Assembly (NCBI RefSeq): GCF_000421965.1
Contig: NZ_ATAY01000034.1
Location: 62,001 to 126,000 of the forward strand
Source: Ruminiclostridium papyrosolvens C7
GTDB lineage: Bacteria; Bacillota; Clostridia; Acetivibrionales; DSM-1351
Reading direction: 5' to 3'
DNA: 64,000 bases
A program made the position numbers and the translations under genes. Position 1 is the first letter of the stretch. The number at the start of each line of letters is the position of its first letter. Of the stretch, positions 43,677-54,520 are shown piece after piece. The notes under the pieces were generated by a model, which was given only the letters and a program-made list of their open reading frames with translations, was not told the origin of the DNA and made no database searches.

Positions 43677-44540
43677 TTATAAATTCTGCATTGCAAGAAT
43701 TACTTCCCTTAAAACCTTGCATGCAACAGCAGTAGAAGCACCGCTATGGTCATAGTGGGGTGATAATTCCACTACATCTGCACCTATTATATTCAACGAG
43801 GATACCGCTTTAAGTGCATTTATCAATTCGAGGAAGGTAACTCCTCCGGCTTCTGGAGTACCTGTTCCTGAAAAAATTGACGGATCAAGAACATCCAAAT
43901 CTATTGTAAGATAAACAGGTACAGTGCCAATTTGAGATACAGCATTTGAAAGTGTATCAAAATTATGAAGACAAAGGTTGGTATGACCATCCTTGGCCCA
44001 ATAAAATTCTTCTCTTGTTCCACTCCTTATGCCAAACTGATAAATGCGATTATCCCCCAGAATATCCCATGCTCTTCTTATAACGGTAGAGTGTGACAAA
44101 GGTTCTCCAATGTATTCTTCTCTTAAATCAGTATGAGCATCAAAATGAATAATTCTGAGATTGGGGTATAATTTTGCGGCCTGCTCTATTGAAGGCAGTG
44201 ATACAAGATGTTCTCCGCCAATCATAAGGGGCTTTTTTCCTTTTTCAAAAATTAATTTGGAAGTTTCAGATATCATTTTCAATGCTTTATTTGGTGAACC
44301 GAAGGGCAAATCAAGATCGCCATAGTCATGAATTTTATAGTCGGCAATATCAGCATCAAAGTATGGGCTGTAAGTTTCAAGGCCAATAGAATCAGTTCTC
44401 ATAGCAGTAGGGGCAAATCTAGTGCCGGGTCTGAATGTAGTTGTACCATCATATGGAGCACCAAAAATTACGATATCGGAGTCCTCAAAGCCACTCTCAC
44501 ATCCAAGAAAATTTGTTGGGAGGGTATTCTTATTTATCAT
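43677..44540 (-). CDS. speB: Agmatinase-type ureohydrolase
   Basis: A 287-residue member of the arginase/agmatinase family, which cleaves guanidino compounds to urea. The binuclear metal motifs are GGEHLVSLP, HFDAHTDLREEY and TIDLDVLDPS. Agmatine is the usual substrate, but the family also contains guanidinobutyrase and guanidine hydrolase, so the substrate is not certain. The ATG follows AAGGAG. It points toward the P-II gene across a shared terminator. Confidence 0.85.
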   Translation of the reverse strand: MINKNTLPTNFLGCESGFEDSDIVIFGAPYDGTTTFRPGTRFAPTAMRTDSIGLETYSPYFDADIADYKIHDYGDLDLPFGSPNKALKMISETSKLIFEKGKKPLMIGGEHLVSLPSIEQAAKLYPNLRIIHFDAHTDLREEYIGEPLSHSTVIRRAWDILGDNRIYQFGIRSGTREEFYWAKDGHTNLCLHNFDTLSNAVSQIGTVPVYLTIDLDVLDPSIFSGTGTPEAGGVTFLELINALKAVSSLNIIGADVVELSPHYDHSGASTAVACKVLREVILAMQNL

Positions 44541-44741
44541 AAATCAAACTCCTTATTATTGATTTTAATAATAGCCGAATATAATTCTACCATGACTGGT
44601 TTGAATTACAATACCTAAATAAATTATCGGAATGTCCGTATACTAGTCTATAATTTTTTAGTATACTATTACGTGGATAAAGTATGCAATTTATGTAAAA
44701 AGGTTATTATAGTACCAGATATGTAATGGAGGAAAAATCAA

Positions 44742-45401
44742 ATGTTCGTACCGGAAATTGAAGGAAACTTGCGGAAGCACATGGTGAAGATACCTGAAAT
44801 TATAAATCAGGCCAGCGGAATAAATATTTTTGGAAAAAATATAAAGTCCCTTCTTTTTTCTACAGATGTTGCTATAATAAAGAATTGCAATGCTCATGCG
44901 GTTATTGCAGTTTATCCTTTTACACCGCAGCCGATAATTACCCATGCCATAATAACTGCATCGGATATCCCTGTATTTTGCGGAGTAGGGGGAGGTACCA
45001 CAACCGGTAAAAGAGTTATTAATATTGCAATGGATGCTGAATTTCAGGGGGCCATAGGGGTTGTTGTAAATGCTCCCACCCCAAATGAAATTATCAGACA
45101 GTTAAACATGAAAATAGATATCCCGATTGTGATTACAGTCGCTTCGGACAAGACGGATATACAAAGCAGACTAAATGCGGGGGCATCTATCCTCAATGTA
45201 TCATGTGCAGGGAAAACACCATCAGTTGTAAAGGAAATTCGCAGGGGATTCCCTGAGGTTCCCATAATTGCAACGGGAGGGCCAACTATAGAAAGCATAA
45301 GAGAAACAATAGAAGCAGGAGCAAATACGATTACCTACACACCACCTACTAGTGCGGAGCTGTTTAAGAATCTTATGAATAAATACAGAGAAGAATTATA
45401 A
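44742..45401 (+). CDS. Conserved TIM-barrel protein, function unknown
   Basis: A 219-residue cytosolic protein with an alternating beta/alpha pattern. A glycine-rich FCGVGGGTTTGKRV loop occurs mid-chain, and a phosphate-binding-like ATGGPTIESIRETIEAGAN lies near the C-terminus. The latter resembles ThiG/KDPG-aldolase-like barrels. Similar proteins are often labelled hydrolase without evidence. RBS GGAGG precedes the ATG. A 7-bp inverted repeat GTATACT/AGTATAC near 44636-44665 in its upstream region encloses a TATAAT box. Confidence 0.6.
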   Translation: MFVPEIEGNLRKHMVKIPEIINQASGINIFGKNIKSLLFSTDVAIIKNCNAHAVIAVYPFTPQPIITHAIITASDIPVFCGVGGGTTTGKRVINIAMDAEFQGAIGVVVNAPTPNEIIRQLNMKIDIPIVITVASDKTDIQSRLNAGASILNVSCAGKTPSVVKEIRRGFPEVPIIATGGPTIESIRETIEAGANTITYTPPTSAELFKNLMNKYREEL

Positions 45402-45458
45402 GCAGGGCTTAAAATACAGTATATATTAATGAAGGAAAAAATAAATGGAGGAAAATAA

Positions 45459-46322
45459 ATGTTACTGGCAGACGAATGGAAGGAATATGAATTAATAGAG
45501 ACAGGAGACGGCGAAAAGCTTGAACGGTGGGGAAATGTCATACTTAGAAGGCCCGACCCGCAGATAATCTGGCCAATAAAGGATAAAAAGATGTGGGACA
45601 AGGCTGATGCACATTACCATCGAAGCCAAAGCGGTGGAGGACAGTGGGAATTTAAGAAAAAGGTACCAAAACGCTGGACAGTATCCTTTAATGAATTGAA
45701 GTTTTATATAGAACCAACTGGGTTTAAACATACAGGTTTGTTTCCTGAACAGGCCGTTAACTGGAAATGGATGATAAATAGTGTTCAAAAGGCAAACAGA
45801 CCTATCAGAGTACTTAATCTTTTTGCCTATACAGGCGGTGCGACTGTTGCAACCGCATATGCAGGAGCTGAGGTCTGCCACGTAGATGCATCAAAGGGAA
45901 TGGTAAGTTGGGCAAAGGAAAACCTTGCACTATCTGGTTTGGCAGACAGGCCGGTGAGATTTATTACCGACGATTGTATGAAATTCGTACAACGTGAAAT
46001 AAGGAGAGGAAAAAAGTATGACGGAATTATAATGGACCCGCCTTCCTACGGTAGAGGGCCAGGAGGAGAGATTTGGAAGATAGAGGATTCACTGTATGGC
46101 TTTGTAGAGCAGTGTATGGGCCTTTTATCGGACAAGCCGTTATTTTTCCTGATAAACTCATATACTACAGGCTTTTCACCCACAGTACTCAGTAACATTT
46201 TGAAACAGACTATCGGAAAACGATTTAAAGGGACACACAGTAGCGGCGAGGTTGGGATACCTGTAAGCAATTCAGGACTGGTGCTTCCATGCGGCATATA
46301 TGGAAGGTGGGAGAATAGATGA
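45459..46322 (+). CDS. RlmI/RlmK-like SAM-dependent RNA methyltransferase
   Basis: A 287-residue class I methyltransferase of the COG1092 type. The SAM motif is VLNLFAYTGGATVATAYAG and the catalytic motif DPPSYGRGPGG. Relatives methylate cytidines or guanines of 23S rRNA, but this one lacks an N-terminal PUA domain, so the target base is unclear. It overlaps the next gene, a pseudouridine synthase, by four bases (ATGA), so the two RNA-modification enzymes are translationally coupled. Confidence 0.85.
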   Translation: MLLADEWKEYELIETGDGEKLERWGNVILRRPDPQIIWPIKDKKMWDKADAHYHRSQSGGGQWEFKKKVPKRWTVSFNELKFYIEPTGFKHTGLFPEQAVNWKWMINSVQKANRPIRVLNLFAYTGGATVATAYAGAEVCHVDASKGMVSWAKENLALSGLADRPVRFITDDCMKFVQREIRRGKKYDGIIMDPPSYGRGPGGEIWKIEDSLYGFVEQCMGLLSDKPLFFLINSYTTGFSPTVLSNILKQTIGKRFKGTHSSGEVGIPVSNSGLVLPCGIYGRWENR

Positions 46323-46990
46323 TTCCCAAAATCATATATGAGGACAATCATCTGCTGGTAGTTGAAAAGCCTGTAAATATACCTGTTCAGGCCGATAATA
46401 CAAAGGATATTGATATGCTTACGATTCTAAAGCAATATCTCAAGGAAAAATACAATAAGCCCGGGGAGGTATACCTTGGTCTGGTACATAGACTTGACAG
46501 GCCTGTAGGAGGTGTAATGGTATTTGCCAAAACATCAAAATCTGCGTCGAGGCTATCTGAACAAGTGAGAACAAGAACCTTCAAAAAAGTTTATCTAGCA
46601 GTAGTCAGAGGTATCCCAAAAGAGCAGAAAGCCCAACTAAGGAACTTTCTGTTGAAGGACAGCTCAGAGAATATGGTTCATGTTGTAAAGGAAGGTACAA
46701 GGGATGCCAAGGAAGCAGTGCTAGAATATAAAGTGCTTAAATCCAACGGAGAGCTAAGTCTTATAAAGGTAAAGCTTCATACGGGAAGGCCTCACCAGAT
46801 AAGGGTTCAGCTTTCTCATTCAGGATATCCTCTGTATGGGGATCAACGATATGGAGTTACTGTAAACAAGCCCGGACAACAAATAGCACTTTGGGCATCC
46901 TCGTTAACATTAGAGCACCCCACCAAAAAGGAAGAAATGACATTTAGCTGTGAAACACCGGATACTGAACCGTGGATTCGGTTTAGATAA
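46319..46990 (+). CDS. RluA-family pseudouridine synthase
   Basis: A 223-residue RNA pseudouridine synthase. The catalytic aspartate is in HRLDRPVGGVMVFAKT, and TGRPHQIRVQLSHSGYP and GDQRYG are family motifs. There is no S4 domain, as in RluA/TruC-type enzymes. The target uridine (rRNA or tRNA) cannot be decided from sequence alone. It is the second gene of a two-gene RNA-modification unit. Confidence 0.9.
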   Translation: MIPKIIYEDNHLLVVEKPVNIPVQADNTKDIDMLTILKQYLKEKYNKPGEVYLGLVHRLDRPVGGVMVFAKTSKSASRLSEQVRTRTFKKVYLAVVRGIPKEQKAQLRNFLLKDSSENMVHVVKEGTRDAKEAVLEYKVLKSNGELSLIKVKLHTGRPHQIRVQLSHSGYPLYGDQRYGVTVNKPGQQIALWASSLTLEHPTKKEEMTFSCETPDTEPWIRFR

Positions 46991-47005
46991 ATTATTTTAA
47001 CAGTA

Positions 47006-47040
47006 AAAAACCATGGCACATAAAATATGCCATGGTTTTT
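47006..47040. terminator. Bidirectional terminator
   Basis: AAAAACCATGGCA (47006-47018) and TGCCATGGTTTTT (47028-47040) are perfect complements between convergent genes. Confidence 0.92.
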
Positions 47041-47062
47041 CCATTTTATATGAGGGTTAGGG

Positions 47063-48400
<1,338 letters not shown>

Positions 48401-48977
48401 CTAAATAACCTCCTGCTATGTATTTAATTATTAAGTATTATTTGGTGACAGGAGATATTTAATCATGGTAATCTGAAACAAAAGTTACAAAAAATACCTT
48501 TTGATAGCTAACATACGCGCCTAGAATTTAATATAAAAGAAAGACATGTAAGTTAAACTGCATACTCCATTGTACACCAATTATTAACTTTTTTCGCCTC
48601 TCATATTATATCATCAGGCTTTTTAATATGCAAGAGTAAAAAGCAAAAATTGCAATTTTTATTAAGAAAATAAAAGGGGCAAAAAAACGATATGCTCGAA
48701 ACTACTGGAACATAAGACTTTGAAGGCTGGATAGAAATCTTAGTAAACATTGAAGTGATAACGAAAAAATCAAATAATTGCAAGCGGTCTCAAAATCAAT
48801 GTCATTTATTTTGCATATTATTTTACATATAATGTATTTTTATATATACATTATAATAGGGCACTGCAGAGAGCATGATGTGGTAAATAATGTTGTTAAT
48901 AATCCTTCGTAAGGTTATAATAATATTACTTATTTTTGTAATAAAATCTCAAGAAATGTTTGGTGAAAGGTAAAAAA
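48401..48977. other. AT-rich divergent intergenic region
   Basis: This 577-bp gap separates gdhA from the RNA methyltransferase. I see no convincing gene. A 9-bp inverted repeat ATAATGTAT/ATACATTAT (48829-48854), with a TATAAT hexamer at its 3' edge, could form part of the promoter of the rightward gene. Confidence 0.5.
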
Positions 48978-50132
48978 ATGAGCAAATTACAACTTATTGC
49001 TACATCTGCATTTGGAATAGAAGCTATAACGGCAAGAGAATTAAAAAAACTCGGATACTTTGAACAAAAAGTAGAAAATGGAAAGGTTACTTTCTCAGGC
49101 GATGAATCGGCCATTTGCAGAACAAATTTGTGGATGAGGACGGCAGACCGTATTTTACTTAAAATGGGTGAGTTTAAAGCCCTGAGTTTCGAAGAACTGT
49201 TCGAACAAACGAAAGCCTTACCTTGGGAAGAAATAATTCCTATGGATGCGGAATTCCCGGTAGAAGGAAAGTCAATCGATTCAAAGCTTTTCAGTGTCCC
49301 TGATTGTCAAGCGATAGTAAAAAAAGCAGTTGTTGAAAAGCTCAAACAAAAATACAAATGTGAATGGTTTGAAGAAACCGGACCAAGATATAGAATAGAA
49401 GTAGCACTACTAAAAGATATAGTTACCCTTACCATAGATACAAGCGGAGCAGGACTTCATAAGAGAGGCTATAGAAAGCTGGTAGGAGGTGCTCCTCTGA
49501 AGGAGACTCTTGCTTGTGCAATGATTTTGGTAAGCCATTGGAATAAGGATAGAATTCTGCTGGATCCTTTTTGTGGAAGCGGGACTATTCCCATAGAAGC
49601 AGCTATGATAGGAAAGAATATTGCACCGGGATTGGGACGGGAGTTTGATTCGGAAAAATGGCCTTCTATTCCCCGGAAACTGTGGGATGATGCTCGGGAC
49701 GAGGCGTATGATATGATGGTTGAGGATCGGGAACTTAGAATCCACGGTTCGGATATAGATGAGGATGCCATGAGCCTTGCTAGATATCATGCAAAAAAGG
49801 CCGGTGTTGAGGATGCTATACATCTTCAGAGACTTCCGATGTCTGACATAAGCTCCAGATATAAATACGGGATTATTATATGTAATCCTCCCTATGGTGA
49901 GAGGCTTGGAGAAAAGGAAGCCGTAGAAAACCTTTACAGAGAAATGGGTAAAGTGTTTAAAAAGCTGGATACCTGGTCTTATTATGTCATTACCTCCAAC
50001 ATGGAATTTGAAAAATTATTTGGCAAAAGAGCAGATAAAAAACGCAAGTTATATAATGGCAGGCTTCTTTGTAACTATTATCAGTTTTTCGGACCGCCTC
50101 CACCGAAACAAATAATCAATACACAGCAATAA
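48978..50132 (+). CDS. THUMP-domain RNA guanine-N2 methyltransferase (RlmL/YpsC type)
   Basis: A 384-residue enzyme with an N-terminal ferredoxin-like/THUMP RNA-binding region (residues 1-160) and a C-terminal methyltransferase domain. The SAM motif is DPFCGSGTIPIEAAMIG and the catalytic motif is IICNPPYGERLG (NPPY), the signature of N2-guanine methylation. The single-domain form matches Bacillus YpsC, proposed to act on 23S rRNA. I start at the ATG at 48978, after GAAAGG. Confidence 0.92.
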   Translation: MSKLQLIATSAFGIEAITARELKKLGYFEQKVENGKVTFSGDESAICRTNLWMRTADRILLKMGEFKALSFEELFEQTKALPWEEIIPMDAEFPVEGKSIDSKLFSVPDCQAIVKKAVVEKLKQKYKCEWFEETGPRYRIEVALLKDIVTLTIDTSGAGLHKRGYRKLVGGAPLKETLACAMILVSHWNKDRILLDPFCGSGTIPIEAAMIGKNIAPGLGREFDSEKWPSIPRKLWDDARDEAYDMMVEDRELRIHGSDIDEDAMSLARYHAKKAGVEDAIHLQRLPMSDISSRYKYGIIICNPPYGERLGEKEAVENLYREMGKVFKKLDTWSYYVITSNMEFEKLFGKRADKKRKLYNGRLLCNYYQFFGPPPPKQIINTQQ

Positions 50133-50153
50133 TTTATATATTTTAAATAAAAT

Positions 50154-50188
50154 AGGCTAAGTATCGGTTGACGAGACTTAGCCTAATT
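50154..50188 (+). terminator. Hairpin, possible weak terminator
   Basis: TAGGCTAAGT pairs with ACTTAGCCTA around a 13-base loop, 20 bases after the methyltransferase stop. The downstream sequence is not a clean T-run, so efficiency is uncertain. Confidence 0.5.
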
Positions 50189-50269
50189 AGATAACATAGT
50201 AATGTAGGAATAATGTAGCACGGTAAATTTGCAAGCAAAAAAAATACGGTAATATGGTAGGTGAATTTT

Positions 50270-51538
50270 ATGTTTTTAAAGGTAGAAAAATCAGATCTTT
50301 CGGGTAATATAAACATACCCGGATCAAAGTCCCACACTATAAGATCATTATTTCTGGCAGGTTTAGCAAAAGGTACAAGTATTATCAGAAATCCTTTGCT
50401 TTCATCAGATGCAGTTTCTGCAGCCGATGTATGCAGGGCGTTTGGCTCTACTTATGATTTGAATGAAGAAAGTTATACGGTTAATGGAAATGGAGCATGT
50501 CCACAGGTTCCGGAAAATGTTATTGATGTAGGCAATTCCGGAACAAGCCTCAGGCTTGGGCTTATGACTGCTGCCCTTGTTGAGGGGCATACTGTTTTTA
50601 CAGGAGATTATCAGATTCGTAAAAGGCAGATTGGGCCTTTGGTAAAAGCCATAAATAATCTGGGAGGTACTGCATTTACAACCAGAGGAAATGAATCAGC
50701 TCCTGTAGTTATTAAAGGAAGGGCCACAGGAGGTTTTACGGAGCTTGATTCTATCACGTCACAATACCTGTCCTCTGTTTTGTTAAATGCTCCGCTGCTT
50801 GAAAGAGATACTCATGTTAAAATTACACGTCTTAATGAAATACCTTACGTAGAAATTACGTTATGGTGGCTCGACAAGCTGGGTATCAAATATTCACACA
50901 ATTCAATGAAAGAATTCTTCATACCGGGAAGCCAGCAATACAAGCCTTTTAAATGTACCATTCCCGGAGATTTCTCCACAGCAACCTTCTTTATGGTGCA
51001 AGCAGCAATATCCGGTAACGAGTTGGTTCTGACAAACCTTGATATGTCCGACCCTCAGGGAGATAAAGCTGTTCTTGGTATACTTGAGGATATGGGTGCT
51101 GAAATAAAATACGATAATAAAAATATAAAAATAAATGGAAAGAGTCTTAAAGGAAGGGAAATCGATATGAATTCCATACCTGATGCTCTTCCTGCCATGG
51201 CTGTAGCAGCATGTTTTGCAAAAGGGGAAACCAGACTGGTCAATGTTCCTCAGGCAAGACTAAAGGAGACCGACAGAATAAGCGTAATGTGTTCTGAGCT
51301 TACTAAAATGGGTGCTGACATATCCGAGCTCCCGGATGGATTGATTATACGTGAAAGTAAATTACACGGAACGTCTGTAAAAGGCCATGATGACCATAGA
51401 GTGGTAATGTCGTTGGCAATAGCGGGCTTAAATTGCCATGGAGAAACTATTATTGATACAGCAGAGGCAATGAATGTTACATATCCCGGCTTTGTTGAAT
51501 CGGTAAAAAGCTGCGGCGGAAAAATTCAATTAATATAA
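50270..51538 (+). CDS. aroA: EPSP synthase (3-phosphoshikimate 1-carboxyvinyltransferase)
   Basis: A 422-residue enzyme adding enolpyruvate from PEP to shikimate-3-phosphate. PEP/S3P residues are present: PGSKSHTIRS, NSGTSLRLG, TGDYQIRKRQIG, ITSQYLSS, RLKETDRI and DDHRVVMS. The start is the ATG at 50270; TAGGTG lies upstream. It leads a compact set with aroC and aroK. Its SKSHTIRS motif differs from the commoner SKSxxNRA form, and its two partners are also unusual, so the set may be a divergent shikimate branch. Confidence 0.88.
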   Translation: MFLKVEKSDLSGNINIPGSKSHTIRSLFLAGLAKGTSIIRNPLLSSDAVSAADVCRAFGSTYDLNEESYTVNGNGACPQVPENVIDVGNSGTSLRLGLMTAALVEGHTVFTGDYQIRKRQIGPLVKAINNLGGTAFTTRGNESAPVVIKGRATGGFTELDSITSQYLSSVLLNAPLLERDTHVKITRLNEIPYVEITLWWLDKLGIKYSHNSMKEFFIPGSQQYKPFKCTIPGDFSTATFFMVQAAISGNELVLTNLDMSDPQGDKAVLGILEDMGAEIKYDNKNIKINGKSLKGREIDMNSIPDALPAMAVAACFAKGETRLVNVPQARLKETDRISVMCSELTKMGADISELPDGLIIRESKLHGTSVKGHDDHRVVMSLAIAGLNCHGETIIDTAEAMNVTYPGFVESVKSCGGKIQLI

Positions 51539-51573
51539 TTCAGCCGCTAAATTTGCGGCATATGGAGGTTTAT

Positions 51574-52752
51574 ATGTTAGGAAATACATTTGGAAGGTTA
51601 TTCAGGGTTACGACATGCGGGGAATCCTATTCGGGAGCTTTCAGAAAGAATCCGGATATTCCGCCTGAACTGTGGGGAGGACTGGCAGTAATAGTTGACG
51701 GTGTTCCGGCAGGGCTGAAAGTAACCTCTCAGATTATACAGGAGGAACTGGATAAAAGAAAACCTGGACAGTCTCAGCTTCATACTCCAAGATCAGAAGC
51801 AGATAAGGTTTATATATTTTCAGGAGTGATGCAGGATGACAGAACAACGGGTGCACCTGTGTGTATGATTATCCCAAGCAGTGATATAGGAGATTACCAT
51901 ATAGAACAGCACAAAGGCAATAAGGATTTGTTAAGACCCGGACAGGCAGCGTATACCTATTATAAAAAATATGGAGAACATTCCGACTATCTTGGAGCAG
52001 GAAGGGCATCAGCACGTGAAACAGTTGCAAGAGTAGCAGGAGGGGCTATAGCAAAAATAATTCTCGATAGTATGGGGATTGACGTAATAGCATTCACAGT
52101 TGAATCTCATGGTATAAAAGCAGGACCGTTTTCATATGAAACAGCCAAACAGAATTACAGAACAAATGAGATAAATTGTCCCGATTCAGATATTGCAAAG
52201 CTTATGATTGATGATTTGCTCCGGGTAAAAAAGGAAGGGGATTCCTGCGGAGGTGCTGTGGAGATAATTGCAAAGGGAGTACCAGCAGGACTTGGAGAAC
52301 CTGTTTTTGATAAGTTAAGCGCTACAATTGCACATGGAATTATGTCCATAGGAGGTGTTAAAGGAATTGAGATAGGAGATGGTTTTGGAGTAGCATCCAA
52401 AAAGGGCTCGGAATGTAATGATACCCCTTATTACGACGAGGAAACAGGACGAATCAGATTTAAAACAAACAGAGCAGGCGGTATGCTGGGAGGAATATCA
52501 AACGGTGAAGAAATAAGAATACGTGTTGCTGTTAAACCAACACCAACCATTTTAAAGGATCAAATGACAGTGAATGTATCAACTCTTGAACCGGTTACCC
52601 ATAAATTTGCATCGAGAAGCGACCCTTCACTTGTACCGAGAATATACCCTATTTGTGAAGCCATGGTTAGAATGGCACTGGTAGATAGTATACTGATGGC
52701 CTCTGGAAGCAGGAGTATAACTGATATGGATAACAGGTGGGATAAGCTATGA
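51574..52752 (+). CDS. aroC: Chorismate synthase family protein lacking invariant histidines
   Basis: A 392-residue protein of the chorismate synthase family, which removes phosphate from EPSP with reduced FMN. The fold motifs TFGRLFRVTT, GRASARETVARVAGGA and VPRIYPICEAM are clear. However, the GESHG motif reads GESYS (Y19), the RPGHAD motif reads RPGQAA (Q124), and RHDPC reads RSDPS. The two histidines considered catalytic are therefore replaced. It may be a variant enzyme with altered chemistry or a low-activity paralogue. GGAGG precedes the ATG, and the gene overlaps aroK by four bases. Confidence 0.85.
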   Translation: MLGNTFGRLFRVTTCGESYSGAFRKNPDIPPELWGGLAVIVDGVPAGLKVTSQIIQEELDKRKPGQSQLHTPRSEADKVYIFSGVMQDDRTTGAPVCMIIPSSDIGDYHIEQHKGNKDLLRPGQAAYTYYKKYGEHSDYLGAGRASARETVARVAGGAIAKIILDSMGIDVIAFTVESHGIKAGPFSYETAKQNYRTNEINCPDSDIAKLMIDDLLRVKKEGDSCGGAVEIIAKGVPAGLGEPVFDKLSATIAHGIMSIGGVKGIEIGDGFGVASKKGSECNDTPYYDEETGRIRFKTNRAGGMLGGISNGEEIRIRVAVKPTPTILKDQMTVNVSTLEPVTHKFASRSDPSLVPRIYPICEAMVRMALVDSILMASGSRSITDMDNRWDKL

Positions 52753-53252
52753 TAAAGTCTCGAAAAAATATAGTATTGATAGGTATGCCAGGAAGCGGTA
52801 AAACGACGGTGGGGAAAATATTGTCGGAAAGACTTGGGTACACCTTTATTGATACTGACCATCTCATCTGTGAATTGACGGGTAAAACCCCCAGACTTCT
52901 TGTGGAAGAAGACGGTCTTGAATATTTTATGAAAATTCAGGATGAAGCTGTTCTTTCGATAAATGATAATACTTGTATAATATCAACAGGCGGAGGCCTT
53001 GTTCATAGTGAAATTTCAATGAATTATTTAAAAAGCATTGGATTTATTATATATTTGGACACAAAGTATGATATTATTAGAGAGAGAATGGATACATCAA
53101 GAAAGTTAGTCAGAACAGCGGGAACTTTACTTGAGTTGTATAACAATAGAGTTCCTTTGTACCAAAAATACGCAGACGCAGCTATAGATTGCGATTCTGC
53201 AGATCCTGATGCCGTTTCGGGGACGATACTTGGGATCATATCTTCAAAATAA
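52749..53252 (+). CDS. aroK: Shikimate kinase-like protein
   Basis: A 167-residue P-loop kinase of the shikimate kinase family. Walker A is GMPGSGKTT, FIDTDHLI carries the DxD motif, STGGG is the substrate loop, and NNRVPLYQKYAD matches the C-terminal R-x-PLY motif. The FRxxE motif, whose arginine normally holds the shikimate carboxylate, reads YFMKIQDE (M61). With the altered chorismate synthase upstream this raises the question of a changed substrate. The start codon overlaps the aroC stop (ATGA). Confidence 0.82.
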   Translation: MIKSRKNIVLIGMPGSGKTTVGKILSERLGYTFIDTDHLICELTGKTPRLLVEEDGLEYFMKIQDEAVLSINDNTCIISTGGGLVHSEISMNYLKSIGFIIYLDTKYDIIRERMDTSRKLVRTAGTLLELYNNRVPLYQKYADAAIDCDSADPDAVSGTILGIISSK

Positions 53253-53289
53253 ACTGATAAATTAAAAGAAAAGGGTAAAAAGAGGTACA

Positions 53290-54045
53290 ATGAGTAAGAT
53301 AAGGATTTTAATTGCTGACGACAATCAGTTGGCTGCACAGACATTAAGGGATAATTTAGCAGAGCATGATGATTTAGAGGTAACCAACATAGCTCAGGAT
53401 GGATTTCAAGCAATTGAGCTTATAGAAAAGGATTTACCCGATGTAGTTTTATTGGATATAATTATGCCAAAGCTAGATGGTATAGGTGTACTAGAATATG
53501 CCAGGACATTAACAAAGGAAAGCAGACCCGTATTTATCATTTTTTCAGCAATAAGCCAGGAAATTTATATTTCAAGAGCTATGAATCTTGGGGCAAATTA
53601 TTACATAATTAAGCCCTTTGACGAAAGCGTTATTGCGACTAGAGTAAGGCAATTATATTCCGATTCTGAAAGAGCACAAATTGGAAAAAGTCAATATACA
53701 TATAAAACGGCAAATAATTATAAACAAAAAAATCAGACAGATAATGAATTAAAACTTCTTGCAACAAAATATATGAGAGAATACGGTCTGAAAGCTCACA
53801 TGACCGGGTACTCCTATATCAGAGATATAATAACGACATCTTTTGATTATTATTGTAAAACAGGCTCTTTACCAAAAGGAGTATACAGGACAATAGCTGA
53901 AAAAAACGGTGTCCCGGTTCAAAAAGTTGAGAGAGCAATAAGAAACTGCATCGAAAAAGGAATTGATGAGAACGAAAATGCCAAAAAACCAACAAACTCA
54001 CAAGTTATATGCCGGATTATAGAGAAAATAAGAAAAAATAACTAA
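53290..54045 (+). CDS. Spo0A-like response regulator
   Basis: A 251-residue regulator. The receiver has intact phosphorylation residues: IADDNQ, the acceptor aspartate in VVLLDIIMPKLDG, FSA and IKPF. The C-terminal part (about 150-245), with HMTGYSYIRDIITTSF and VQKVERAIRNCIEKG, matches the Spo0A DNA-binding fold. The recognition region is less conserved than in true Spo0A, so I regard it as a paralogue or divergent Spo0A. It should bind DNA when phosphorylated and may take part in sporulation or stationary-phase control. No sensor kinase is adjacent. Confidence 0.85.
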   Translation: MSKIRILIADDNQLAAQTLRDNLAEHDDLEVTNIAQDGFQAIELIEKDLPDVVLLDIIMPKLDGIGVLEYARTLTKESRPVFIIFSAISQEIYISRAMNLGANYYIIKPFDESVIATRVRQLYSDSERAQIGKSQYTYKTANNYKQKNQTDNELKLLATKYMREYGLKAHMTGYSYIRDIITTSFDYYCKTGSLPKGVYRTIAEKNGVPVQKVERAIRNCIEKGIDENENAKKPTNSQVICRIIEKIRKNN

Positions 54046-54049
54046 TACA

Positions 54050-54104
54050 AAAGGGGCTGTCGTAAGAAAGAAATTACTTTCTACCTTATGACAGCCCCCT
54101 TTAT
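54050..54104. terminator. Bidirectional terminator
   Basis: AAAGGGGCTGTCGTAAG pairs with CTTATGACAGCCCCCTTT around an inner GAAAG/CTTTC stem, between the Spo0A-like and hup genes. Confidence 0.9.
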
Positions 54105-54115
54105 GTAGTTTAGCA

Positions 54116-54391
54116 TTAAGCGTTTACGTTATCCTTTAAACCTTTTCCAGCCTTAAATACTGGAGCCTTGGAAGCTGGAATAGTAATCTCTTCCTTAGTC
54201 TGAGGATTTCTGCCTTTTCTAGCAGCTCTTTCTCTAACTTCGAAAGTTCCGAATCCAACTAATGTAACTTTATCGCCAGCTTTAAGAGTTTCCTCTACGG
54301 AAGAAATGAAAGCATTCAAAGCAGCTTCACTATTTTTCTTATTTAAGCCTGACTTTGTGGCGATGGAATTGATTAAATCTGATTTATTCAT
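54116..54391 (-). CDS. hup: HU-type nucleoid protein
   Basis: A 91-residue histone-like protein. It begins [16 protein letters not shown] and contains the DNA-binding arm [24 protein letters not shown], both diagnostic of HU/IHF. It bends DNA as a dimer; integration and recombination reactions often use it. The RBS AGGAGG precedes the ATG. It is monocistronic. Confidence 0.97.
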   Translation of the reverse strand: MNKSDLINSIATKSGLNKKNSEAALNAFISSVEETLKAGDKVTLVGFGTFEVRERAARKGRNPQTKEEITIPASKAPVFKAGKGLKDNVNA

Positions 54392-54520
54392 TTATATACA
54401 ACCTCCTAAAAATGGAATTCGACAATATTTTATAATGAAAGCTCGCTAAAGTCAAGCCTTTCAGGGCAAAATAGTTATTTTGTACCATCCAAAATAGGAA
54501 ATATTTTATCGTTTTACGTT

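Noticed and set aside
44620-44670. CGG-AATGT-CCG near the ureohydrolase as another ANTAR hairpin
   Set aside because: The loop has five bases and there is no overlapping terminator.
48600-48784. 60-codon minus-strand frame in the gdhA upstream gap
   Set aside because: No ribosome-binding site, low-complexity hydrophobic composition and no recognisable family.
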